NCBI GenBank assembly: GCA_024232965.1 | Contig: JACKQF010000008.1 | Coordinates: 1-64,000 of the forward strand | Reading direction: 5' to 3' | DNA length: 64,000 nucleotides | Source: Verrucomicrobiaceae bacterium | Lineage (GTDB): Bacteria; Verrucomicrobiota; Verrucomicrobiia; Verrucomicrobiales; Verrucomicrobiaceae | Shown here: one piece after another, positions 51,856 through 60,500 of the stretch | Layout: each line of letters opens with the position of its first letter | Position numbering within the stretch: position 1 is the stretch's first letter | The notes under the pieces: generated by a model | What the model was told of the DNA's origin: nothing | Database searches by the model: none | The model's input: only the letters and a program-made list of their open reading frames with translations | Program-made: the position numbers and the translations under genes

Positions 51856-54567
51856 ATGCCTGCTCTAACGCCGCCCATCCTCAGCGCCCAGGTCAAGGCC
51901 GCCCGTGCCAAAACACGAGCAGGACGCCCGCTGGCATTTCGGAGCTATGACACCTGGAGCGGCGATGAGACGCTGGCGTTCGAGGACAAGCATTTGACGG
52001 TCAAGGAGTGCCGTTCTGATCTCGAAACGCGCGAGGCGATGGGATTGGGCGCCCCGGATGAACTGGTGCTGCTGGTGCGTGCGTCGGACGGCCTGCTGGC
52101 AGAGGACACCCTCTCCCGCTGCGCCAAGGGCCGTCTTCTCGATCTCAACCCACGTGACACTCTGCTCAACCTGGCGGGCGCACAGGCAATCGATCCGCGT
52201 TTGCTGCTGCATCGTGACGTCATCGACCTGCTGGTGCAGCGTTGGCGGGCCGATGTCAGGCTCACATCGTCGGCGAACGTGATCGAGTGCGGACGCGCGT
52301 TTGCATTTCTCCTTGGACGTCCAGAACTTGCCACAGAGCCTCCCGATCTTCTCGGTCTGCTCTTATGGTCGCTGGACGATGGTCTGGCAGCGGTGTTGCA
52401 GGCACCACCTGCTGTGCAAAGTGCTTTCTTTGACTGGCTGCGTGAAACCAACGGAACAGCCCTGGTCTTGATCGAGCAGGCACTCAAGGACAATGCCGCC
52501 AGACTCGTGTCGCTGGGGCTGGTGCTCGGAGCCGTATTTCCTGCAGAGGGGATGCCATCCGAGGCAGCCCGGAATGCCACCATCCGGCTGGAGCGATACT
52601 TGGGGGATGTGAAAGTCATACCCTCGGCAGCGCAGGCTTGGCACAGAGCCTCCAAGGCCGTTTTGGGTCACGTCGATTCCCGGCTTCAGCATGAACTGCT
52701 CCGGGATGTGGATGCCTGGCTCGACGAGTTGAAAGCATCCGAACTGGCCAGTGAATCCGAGTTCTCCCCGAACGGCTTTAACCTGCGGCTGGACGCTCTG
52801 GCGGCCGCCTTGCAGACGGCTCGCCGCGGCGACTCTGCGAAATCATGGGACGCACTGCTGGACGCTGAGAAGTGGGTGAAGAGTCACTGGATGGCCAGTG
52901 TGGAAGGTGCGCGTCTGGAGGTAATCCGCATGGCGCTGCGTCTGACGAAATGGCTGAGGCAGCTTCCGGCGGCAGAAAACGACGAGGGGCTTGGGTCGCT
53001 GGCGTCAGCCTTCCTGGCTGACGGTGCTTTTGTGGACTGGGCGCGGCAAAAACTGCGGCGTGGTGATGGCAGAGAGACGCTCAACAAGGCCTATACGGCG
53101 TTGCTCTCCAAGGTGGACGAGCGCCGGGAAGAAACGAATGCCTTGTTTGGCTCGTCGTTGCAGCGCTGGATCGCCAAAGATTCCAAGGACGATGGGATCA
53201 TTCCAATCGAGAACGTGATTGAGGAGGTCATCGTGCCTTTGGCGAAGAACACCAAAGTCCTGCTTCTCGTGATGGACGGGATGAGCGGCGCAGTCTTTGC
53301 AGAGCTGATGACCGATCTCGAAAGTCGTGGGTGGCATTCCATGCGCACGACGAAGAACAACATTCCAAGACCTGTGATCGCCGCACTTCCGTGCATCACC
53401 GCCGTATCGCGTGCCGCTTTGTTTCGGGGACGCCTGGACGCAAAGGATACGACGACCGAAGTCGTCAACTTCCGCGAGCATCCGTCCTTGCATCGGTCGA
53501 TTCAAAGCAAGTCCAAGCCGCAGCTCTTCCTCAAACCCAGCCTGGCCGATGCAGGTGGGGCGGGACTTTCTTCGGAAGTCCGCGACGCGATTGCCGAGCC
53601 CGACAGCAGAGTGGTCGGAGTCGTTATCAATGCGGTGGATGATCAACTCTCAACCTTGGGACAGCTTGCCATCGACTGGAAGGTCAACCAGATCACCTGG
53701 CTCAAGGACCTCCTCGACGCTGCGGTTGTAGGGCAACGCGCGGTGGTTTTGATCTCGGATCATGGCCACGTTCCGGCCAAGGAGACGGACCGTAGTCTGC
53801 AGCTCAAGAATGCCGCTGGTGACCGGCACCGGATCGGACCGCCAGAGGCGAAGGAGGGCGAACTGCTCGTTTCTGGGCCAAGGCTGCAAGCCGCGACAGG
53901 AACGAATGATTGGATTTTCAGTCAAAGCGAAAGGCTTCGGTATGGCGGCAAGAAGAGCGGCTACCACGGTGGCGTCGCTGACCAGGAGGTCGTTGTGCCT
54001 TTGGCTGTCCTATCGGCATCGTCTGAAGACATCGGAGACTTTGAAGCCACTGACTTTAAGGCGCCCGAATGGTGGGCCATCGATTTGCCTGCAAGCTCAC
54101 CCGGGATTGCCGGCCAGCCTGCTGCGACATCAAAAACGCGAAAGAAGAAGGCCGCTGTTGGAGAGGCCCCACCGTTGGAGCTTTGGGCGGCTACGGGTGC
54201 TGAGGATACGGAAGTCGTTTTATCGACACCTCCTCTCACCGGCGTGAAGGGCGAAACGCCCGCATGGGTGCCCGCTCTTCTCAAGAGCGATGTCATGAAG
54301 CAACAGAAGAGCCTCGCCAACCGCGTTCAAATTGCTGAAGACATGATCTCCAGCTCTCTTGCGCTGCTTGAATCCAGAGCAGGCGTCGTGCCCGTCGCAG
54401 TGCTAGCGCGGGAACTCAATCTCCCCCAGTTCCGCGTGGGCGGCTTCGTAGCTCAGTTGCAGCGTATCCTGAATGTCGAAGGCTATCTGGTATTGGAAAC
54501 GGACACCTCACAAACCCTCCGCCTGAATCGTGAGCTGCTCTTCAAGCAGTTCGACATCAAGCCTTGA
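51856..54567 (+). CDS. pglZ: BREX phosphatase-superfamily protein PglZ, 903 aa
   Basis: The hallmark BREX protein with an alkaline phosphatase-like core. VLLLVMDGMSG (about 468-478) supplies the first metal-binding Asp. ALPCITAVSRAALFRG carries the Thr/Ser nucleophile region. LISDHGHVPAKETDR (about 633-647) and GYHGGVADQEVVVP (about 702-715) supply further metal ligands. N-terminal helical and C-terminal wHTH-like extensions are present. It starts 7 bp after pglY. Its target is unknown; in BREX it is required for defence. Confidence 0.94.
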   Translation: MPALTPPILSAQVKAARAKTRAGRPLAFRSYDTWSGDETLAFEDKHLTVKECRSDLETREAMGLGAPDELVLLVRASDGLLAEDTLSRCAKGRLLDLNPRDTLLNLAGAQAIDPRLLLHRDVIDLLVQRWRADVRLTSSANVIECGRAFAFLLGRPELATEPPDLLGLLLWSLDDGLAAVLQAPPAVQSAFFDWLRETNGTALVLIEQALKDNAARLVSLGLVLGAVFPAEGMPSEAARNATIRLERYLGDVKVIPSAAQAWHRASKAVLGHVDSRLQHELLRDVDAWLDELKASELASESEFSPNGFNLRLDALAAALQTARRGDSAKSWDALLDAEKWVKSHWMASVEGARLEVIRMALRLTKWLRQLPAAENDEGLGSLASAFLADGAFVDWARQKLRRGDGRETLNKAYTALLSKVDERREETNALFGSSLQRWIAKDSKDDGIIPIENVIEEVIVPLAKNTKVLLLVMDGMSGAVFAELMTDLESRGWHSMRTTKNNIPRPVIAALPCITAVSRAALFRGRLDAKDTTTEVVNFREHPSLHRSIQSKSKPQLFLKPSLADAGGAGLSSEVRDAIAEPDSRVVGVVINAVDDQLSTLGQLAIDWKVNQITWLKDLLDAAVVGQRAVVLISDHGHVPAKETDRSLQLKNAAGDRHRIGPPEAKEGELLVSGPRLQAATGTNDWIFSQSERLRYGGKKSGYHGGVADQEVVVPLAVLSASSEDIGDFEATDFKAPEWWAIDLPASSPGIAGQPAATSKTRKKKAAVGEAPPLELWAATGAEDTEVVLSTPPLTGVKGETPAWVPALLKSDVMKQQKSLANRVQIAEDMISSSLALLESRAGVVPVAVLARELNLPQFRVGGFVAQLQRILNVEGYLVLETDTSQTLRLNRELLFKQFDIKP

Positions 54568-54571
54568 TCCC

Positions 54572-55891
54572 ATGTCTAACCTCAGTCCCCAACGCCGTCT
54601 CGAAGTGCTCGATGCCCTCAGGCGTGGAACCGTGCCCCGACGTGGTCTCGATGCGCTCGCGGTCGGCTTGTCGAAATTCGAGAACGTGCTCGACGAAACG
54701 TTGTCGCACGTGGCCGCAGGTCAATCAGGCTTCAAAGCCGTGCGGGGTGATTATGGCTGCGGCAAGACGTTCTTTGCCCGGTGGTTGCAGGAGCGGGCGA
54801 AGCAGAAGAGTTTTGCGGTGGCCGAGGTGCAGATCTCTGAAACGGAAACGCCTCTTCACCGGCTGGAGACCGTCTATCGACGTCTGATCGAACACCTCTC
54901 CACCTCCACCTGTGAGTCAGGAGCTTTCCGCTCGGTCGTGGATGGCTGGTTCTACACGCTGGAGGAAGACGCGATTGCCGCCGGCGCCGATGCATCGTCT
55001 CCTAACAAGTTGTTCGAAGCCGCCGATGCGCTGATGGAAAAACGTCTGGCGACCGTCTCGAAGACATCCGCCACCTTTGCAGCGGTGCTGCGTGCCTACA
55101 GGCGCACGATCCAGGCCGGCGATGTAGGAACCGCCGACGGCTTGCTCGCCTGGCTCGGAGGCCAGCCGAATGTCGCTGCGTCAATCAAGCGTGCGGCGCA
55201 GATCAAAGGTGACGTGGATCATTTCACGGCCCTCAATTTCCTGCAGGGACTGCTCGTCATGCTTCGGGATTCGGGGCATGCAGGCTTGGTGCTGGTGCTC
55301 GATGAGATTGAGACCCTGCAACGCGTGCGGTCAGACGCCCGCGAAAAGGGATTGAATGCGCTCAGGCAGTTTATCGACGAAATCGACTCCGGCCGATTCC
55401 CTGGCCTGTTCCTGGTGATCACGGGAACACCAACGTTTTTTGATGGCCAGCAGGGCGTCAAGAAACTGGCTCCTCTGGCGCAGCGGTTAGCGACTGATTT
55501 CGACGAAGACGGCCGGTTCGACAATCCACGTGCGCCACAGTTGCGGCTTCTGCCCTTTCAGAGGGAGAACCTTGTTGAGGTGGGGCGGCGTGTTCGGGAC
55601 ATCTTTGCGGAGGGATGTCACGATAAGGCACGGCTCCTCACTCAGGCGGATGATGATCTGATTCAACGTCTGGCCGAAAGGGTTGGCGGTGCCTTGGGGA
55701 ACCGCACAGGAATAGCGCCCCGCATCTTCCTCAAGAAGCTGGTCGCAGACGTGCTGGATCGCATTGACCAATTCCCGGAATTTGATGCGGCTAGGGACTA
55801 CAAGCTGACGCTGAGGATGAATGAACTGACCGAGGAGGAACAGGCACAGTTGCCTGCATCCTCCGCGGACGAAATCAAACTTGAGTGGTGA
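54572..55891 (+). CDS. brxD: BREX ATP-binding protein BrxD, 439 aa
   Basis: A P-loop ATPase of the BrxC/D (DUF2791-like) kind. Walker A GDYGCGKT is at about residues 58-65 and Walker B LVLVLDEIETLQ at about 237-248. The start at 54572 was chosen because it lies 4 bases after the pglZ stop and gives the usual N-terminus (SNLSPQRRLEVLDALRRGTV). It pairs with the helicase gene that follows, as in type 2 BREX loci. Confidence 0.9.
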   Translation: MSNLSPQRRLEVLDALRRGTVPRRGLDALAVGLSKFENVLDETLSHVAAGQSGFKAVRGDYGCGKTFFARWLQERAKQKSFAVAEVQISETETPLHRLETVYRRLIEHLSTSTCESGAFRSVVDGWFYTLEEDAIAAGADASSPNKLFEAADALMEKRLATVSKTSATFAAVLRAYRRTIQAGDVGTADGLLAWLGGQPNVAASIKRAAQIKGDVDHFTALNFLQGLLVMLRDSGHAGLVLVLDEIETLQRVRSDAREKGLNALRQFIDEIDSGRFPGLFLVITGTPTFFDGQQGVKKLAPLAQRLATDFDEDGRFDNPRAPQLRLLPFQRENLVEVGRRVRDIFAEGCHDKARLLTQADDDLIQRLAERVGGALGNRTGIAPRIFLKKLVADVLDRIDQFPEFDAARDYKLTLRMNELTEEEQAQLPASSADEIKLEW

Positions 55892-58008
55892 ATGACGAAT
55901 CCTCATTTGAGCTGCTGCATCCCTTGCTGCGCCATCACATCGTCAACTCGCTCGGGTGGACGCGCCTGAGGCCGCTGCAGGAGCGGAGCATCAAGGCGAT
56001 TCTCGGAGGCTCTCACTGTCTGCTGATCGCACCGACGGCCGGCGGCAAGACCGAAGCGGCGGTATTTCCACTGCTCTCACAGTTGCTTTCGTCTGAGTCG
56101 CCAGGCTTTGCGGTGCTCTATGTTTGTCCCTTGAAGGCACTGTTGAACAATCTGTTCGAGAGGTTGGATGGCTATTGTTCCATGGTTGGTCTTCGGGCTG
56201 GCCTTTGGCATGGAGATGTGTCGTCGAGTCAGCGCCGCAAACTGGTCGATCATCCTCCACACTTCCTGCTGACGACGCCTGAGTCCTTGGAGGCCATGCT
56301 GATCTCTCAAAAGGGTCTGGCAAGGGAGCGGCTGAAAAATGTGCGCACGGTGGTGGTCGATGAGATCCACGCTTTTGCACGTGACGACCGAGGCATTCAC
56401 ATGCTGGCGGTGCTGGAGCGCATTCAGGCGCTTGTAGGGAAACCCATCCATCGCATCGGCCTGTCGGCAACCGTCGGTAATCCGGAGGAACTTCTTCACT
56501 GGCTGGTGAATGCTTCGCCCGGCCATCTTGAGGTGGTGCGGTCGGAGGGCGAGAAAGCCGAAATCGATGTCCAGCTCGACTATGTAGGAAACCTCGACAA
56601 CGCGGCGACTGTGATCTCCCGTCTTCATCGAGGGGAGAAGCGGCTGGTGTTTTGCGACAGTCGGCGGCGGGTGGAGGAACTCGGTGTCGCCTTGCGTGCG
56701 CTCGGTATCGAAACGTTTCTGTCCCACAGCTCGCTCAGTCGTGAGCAGCGGCTTGAAGCGGAGAAGGCTTTTGCTGAGTCACGCGATTGCGTGATCGTCG
56801 CAACCAGCACTCTGGAGTTGGGCATCGATGTGGGTGATCTCGACCGGGTCATACAAATCGATTCGCCCAACACCGTGGCGTCATTCCTGCAAAGATTGGG
56901 AAGAACGGGCCGCCGGGCTGGCACAACACGCAACTGCCTGTTCCTTGCGACGAGCCAGCAATCGTTTTTACAGGCGGCCGGGTTGCTCCGGCTTTGGCAG
57001 CATGGGTATGTTGAACCCATCATCCCGCCCCCATTCCCCGCCCACCTGGCTGCGCAACAACTGATTGCCATGGTTCTTCAGGAGGGCCGAATCGCGAAGA
57101 ACACCTGCTTCGAGCGGCTAGATCGTGTGGCATCCTTCAAGAGTATTGACCGTCCGACAATGGAGGACATCCTCGTCCATCTCGTGGGCAATGGGTTCTT
57201 TTTTGAAGACGCCGGCTTCCTGACCATTGGTGATGCGAGCCAAAGTGAGTTTGGCAGGAAGAATTTCCTGGAACTTGTTTCAGCATTCACGTCGCCACCC
57301 GTTTTTGTCGTCTTGCATGGCACGAAGGAACTGGGTTCTATCGACCAGAATTTGCTGTGGAATCTTCAGGCTGCGGACAAGCGCCTGTTGCGTCTTGCTG
57401 GACGGGATTGGGAGATCGCCTCGATCGACTGGAAGGTGCGGCTTGTTTACGTGACGCCCACTCAGGAAAAGGGCAGACCCATGTGGCTGGGACAAGGTGA
57501 GGCGCTTTCGTTTGAGCTGTGCCAGTCCATCCTAAACGTGCTGGTCGGTGACGAGACTCCAGCGTGGCTGACCCGTCGTGGCACTGATGCTCTGTCAAAC
57601 GCGCGTGATGAACACCAGTTTCTGAGGACCAATGCCACCGTGTGTATGACAACCGAACGTGGCCTGGAGTGGCACAACTACGCCGGTGGTCATCTCAATC
57701 TGGTCATTTCTCAGGCATTGGCGACAACGTTGCCCGCAGTAACCCAGTCCAATGATTTCAGCATCGTGATTGACCGCGACGCCAAAGCGTCATTTGCAAC
57801 GATCAGCGAACGTCTCTCGGCGATGGGCAGGGAAACACTGCTGAGCCATGTTCGAGCATCCCCTCAGTGGCTGGCAAATCTCAAGTTTTCCGCGTGCCTG
57901 CCAGACATCGTTGCTCAACGAGTTTTTGTGGAGCGCCTTGATGTTAAGGCGTGGGAGAAACTTCAGCAGTGCTGGTTTAGCAGGGATACAAGTTCACCCA
58001 AAAAGTAG
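55885..58008 (+). CDS. brxHI: BREX Lhr-like helicase BrxHI, 707 aa
   Basis: A superfamily 2 DEAD/DEAH-like helicase. Motif I is APTAGGKTEAA (about 49-59), motif II DEIH (about 158-161), motif III SATVGN (about 193-198), and the C-terminal motifs are VATSTLELGIDVGDLDRVIQ and RLGRTGRRAG. The start is GTG, at 55885 or 55888, overlapping the brxD stop. The 707-aa length is typical of BrxHI. It closes the BREX operon. Confidence 0.92.
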   Translation: MVNDESSFELLHPLLRHHIVNSLGWTRLRPLQERSIKAILGGSHCLLIAPTAGGKTEAAVFPLLSQLLSSESPGFAVLYVCPLKALLNNLFERLDGYCSMVGLRAGLWHGDVSSSQRRKLVDHPPHFLLTTPESLEAMLISQKGLARERLKNVRTVVVDEIHAFARDDRGIHMLAVLERIQALVGKPIHRIGLSATVGNPEELLHWLVNASPGHLEVVRSEGEKAEIDVQLDYVGNLDNAATVISRLHRGEKRLVFCDSRRRVEELGVALRALGIETFLSHSSLSREQRLEAEKAFAESRDCVIVATSTLELGIDVGDLDRVIQIDSPNTVASFLQRLGRTGRRAGTTRNCLFLATSQQSFLQAAGLLRLWQHGYVEPIIPPPFPAHLAAQQLIAMVLQEGRIAKNTCFERLDRVASFKSIDRPTMEDILVHLVGNGFFFEDAGFLTIGDASQSEFGRKNFLELVSAFTSPPVFVVLHGTKELGSIDQNLLWNLQAADKRLLRLAGRDWEIASIDWKVRLVYVTPTQEKGRPMWLGQGEALSFELCQSILNVLVGDETPAWLTRRGTDALSNARDEHQFLRTNATVCMTTERGLEWHNYAGGHLNLVISQALATTLPAVTQSNDFSIVIDRDAKASFATISERLSAMGRETLLSHVRASPQWLANLKFSACLPDIVAQRVFVERLDVKAWEKLQQCWFSRDTSSPKK

Positions 58009-58080
58009 TCATATCTCACGAACACCTCCGCCAAAACTCTGAGACGGTTCACCGTCTTGGCTTAGTTTCACGACTACTTT
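58002..58080. repeat. Nested inverted repeat at the end of the BREX operon
   Basis: The outer arms AAAGTAGTC (58002-58010) and GACTACTTT (58072-58080) are perfectly complementary. Between them is a hairpin AGACGG-TTCA-CCGTCT (58042-58057). The left arm overlaps the brxHI stop codon. There is no clean T-run, so it could be a terminator or the edge of a mobile repeat (inference). Confidence 0.55.
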
Positions 58081-58228
58081 CAACAGATACCATGCGTCAA
58101 ATTAGTTGCACTTTTCGCCAGTCCCAAGAGCTGCTCTTTTGGAGCTTGCGCTGACCCGGTAAACGCCACTCTCCGCCGGTGATGACCGCCCTCCGCCAGC
58201 CTTTGTTCCGCTTCTGGATGAGCTGGCT

Positions 58229-58579
58229 TTGCCTGTTGGGCGTGGTTTTTCCTCCCCCGAAGCGGGGGCGGCGTTGCGTTCCTCCGCCGACACACTCTGC
58301 ACCGAGACCGGCCACTGGGACTATAGCTACAACTCCTGGAACCAGCTCACCTCCTTCACGGAGAGCGGCAGCTGGGGTGGCGGGGTGCGGCGAGAGGTGA
58401 GCTACACGTATGACGCGGTAGGGAACCGGACGGAGAAGCTGGAGGGCGGGCTCTACCGGCAGAGCTATGAGTGGGATCACCAAAACCGCCTGGCGCGGGT
58501 GTGGACGCATGATCAGGCGGAGGGACGCTACAGCTACGATTATGTCTATTTTCCCAACTGCCAACGCTGCACCTTTTAG
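58229..58579 (+). pseudogene. RHS/YD-repeat protein fragment
   Basis: Residues WDYSYNSWNQLTSFTESG, VSYTYDAVGNRTEKLEGG, YEWDHQNRLARVWTHD and YSYDYVYF are classic YD repeats of RHS toxins. RHS proteins are usually over 1000 residues; here only about 90 residues of repeat survive, with no start region and no C-terminal toxin. It is a remnant in the debris zone next to the tRNA fragment. Confidence 0.7.
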
Positions 58580-59015
58580 CACACGGTCCCTGAAACCCTT
58601 GACACTACGGGGTTTCAGAGGCAGGATATCAAAGTTCGGGACGAAGAGGTGCACCTCCCTGCACTTTTGCGCTTCCGCATTCAGTGTGTCCAGGGGCGGG
58701 ATCAAGTGCAGGTGGGTCCTGGCCGCTGGAGATCCTCCAATTCATCAGCGTCGGCTTCGTTCCGATGAACGAACTGTGCGAACGGGTCGGGATGAGCGAA
58801 CGCCAGATCTTCGAACGGATCAAAGCGGTGTTCGGATATTGCAATCTGCCATTCGCCGAGCAGGCGCCGGCCTCATCGGCTCATCAATTCATGCACCTTG
58901 CGGAAAATGCAGAGATTGCAGGTTTTGCAACTGCCGCACCCCTTAGCACATAGGGATTAGCACAGGTGGTCTGGAACGCCCATTTCATAAGCCTTCGAGC
59001 CCCCCACCCACTTAA
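58580..59015. other. Non-coding or degenerate region before the tRNA fragment
   Basis: A plus-strand frame at 58684-58953 contains ELCERVGMSERQIFERIKAV, which looks helix-turn-helix-like, but its ends have no protein character and it may be a gene fragment. The minus-strand frame across the tRNA fragment (WRDSNSRPLAPHL) is the usual spurious product of a tRNA 3' end. No gene is supported. Confidence 0.4.
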
Positions 59016-59060
<45 letters not shown>

Positions 59061-59125
59061 TTTTCCCTCCCGCTCAGACGGGATGAGGAGGCCGGGTGAA
59101 TCAAGGCCACTCACCCGCTGATGCA

Positions 59126-60481
59126 TCAAGCAATGATACCGTGATGGACCTCGCCATCGACGTTTGTCAGGCGGAAGTCGCGGCCTGCGTAGCGATACGT
59201 TAGCTTGATGTGATTCAGGCCCAAGAGATGCAGGATCGTCGCATGGAGATCCGCGGTGGGCATCACATTTTCCACAGCGCGAATGCCCAGTTCGTCGGTT
59301 GATCCGTAGCGAAGTCCGCCTTTGATCCCGCCGCCGCACATCCAAACAGTAAATCCGCTGGCCTGATGCCCGCGACCGCCGCCATTGTCTTCGCTAGCGC
59401 CGCGACCAAACTCGCCGCACCCAACAATGAGGGTGTCCTTGAGCATGTCCCGCTGCCGCAAATCGGCAATCAAACCAGCAAGAGGCACGTCCACACCCGC
59501 CGCCCGATCTTCGAGCGCCGTGCGGATGTTGTTGTGATGATCCCAACCCGTGGTGGTTAGCTGGATGAAGCGCACTCCTTTTTCCGCCAAGCGCCGCGCC
59601 ATGAGACAGGAGCGGCCAAAGGAGTCTGTCGCACCGCCGCCAATTCCGTAAAGGTCCTGGATGTGATCGGGCTCTGACGCGAGATCAAAGACGTCTGGCA
59701 CGGACGTCTGCATCTTCGCAGCCAGTTCGTAGGACTGGATGATGCCGTCCACCTCCGCACTTCCCGGATCCATCGTTTGCTGAAAACGCCGATTCAATGT
59801 CTGCACCAAATCAAGCTGCCGACGCTGATCGCTGGTGCTCAGATGCTGACAATACAAATCAGGAACACCACCGCCGGTGCCGACTCGGGTACCCTGAAAG
59901 GTTGCAGGGAGAAAAGCGGAACCATAGTTCATCGCGCCGCCTTGATCACTGATCGGATTCAAGGTGATGAACCCCGGTAGATCCTGCGCCTCCGTGCCCA
60001 GACCGTAGGTCGTCCAGGCACCAAGAGATGGCCGCACAAACAGTTCGCTGCCAGTATGAAGCGCTGCAATCGCCTGCGAGTGCCCAGGATTATTCGTCTG
60101 TGCACTGTTGATGATGCAAAGATCATCCGCCTGATTCGCGAAGGTCGGGAAAGCATCTGAAATCATCAACCCGCTCTTGCCGCGCGGCTTGAACTCAAAC
60201 TGCGGTGCCAGATATCGACCGCCGGCCGTTGCAAGCTCCGGCTTCCAGTCAAAGGTGTCCAGATGGCTAGGACCACCGCCAAAGAAGACAAAGATCACCC
60301 GCTTCGCCTTCGCCGGATGATGCCCCGCACGCGGCGCAAGGGGTGCGGTCGGGTCAATCACCACGGACCGAGCCTGCGCCAGGGCGGAGAAAGCCAACCA
60401 GCCAAATCCCATGCTGGTCCGCTCCAGCATTTCACGGCGCGAGATCGCCACAGGCGTCAGAAAAGAGGGGGTGGATTTCAT
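59126..60481 (-). CDS. DUF1501 (sulfatase-like) Tat-exported protein, 451 aa
   Basis: A Planctomycetes/Verrucomicrobia-type protein of the alkaline phosphatase/sulfatase-like superfamily. The start at 60481 puts a twin-arginine motif (ISRREMLERTSMGFGWLAFS) at the N-terminus. Conserved DUF1501 blocks: KAKRVIFVFFGGGPSHLDTF, NNPGHSQAIAALHTGS, TTTGWDHHNNI, VGCGEFGRG and GRGHQASGFTVWMCGGGIKG. It is operonic with the upstream DUF1549/1553 gene (19-bp gap), the standard pairing. The enzyme activity is not established for the family. Confidence 0.92.
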   Translation of the reverse strand: MKSTPSFLTPVAISRREMLERTSMGFGWLAFSALAQARSVVIDPTAPLAPRAGHHPAKAKRVIFVFFGGGPSHLDTFDWKPELATAGGRYLAPQFEFKPRGKSGLMISDAFPTFANQADDLCIINSAQTNNPGHSQAIAALHTGSELFVRPSLGAWTTYGLGTEAQDLPGFITLNPISDQGGAMNYGSAFLPATFQGTRVGTGGGVPDLYCQHLSTSDQRRQLDLVQTLNRRFQQTMDPGSAEVDGIIQSYELAAKMQTSVPDVFDLASEPDHIQDLYGIGGGATDSFGRSCLMARRLAEKGVRFIQLTTTGWDHHNNIRTALEDRAAGVDVPLAGLIADLRQRDMLKDTLIVGCGEFGRGASEDNGGGRGHQASGFTVWMCGGGIKGGLRYGSTDELGIRAVENVMPTADLHATILHLLGLNHIKLTYRYAGRDFRLTNVDGEVHHGIIA

Positions 60482-60500
60482 ATCGAAAACGAATTGAAGA

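Noticed and set aside
58684..58953. 89-codon frame with an HTH-like stretch
   Set aside because: Only about 20 residues look structured; the ends read as non-coding. Kept as part of the debris region, not called as a gene.
58950..59010. TTCATAA in the sequence just before the tRNA-Pro fragment, resembling a CAU anticodon loop of a tRNA-Met
   Set aside because: No acceptor stem or anticodon stem can be formed, and the 3' part is explained fully as tRNA-Pro(GGG).
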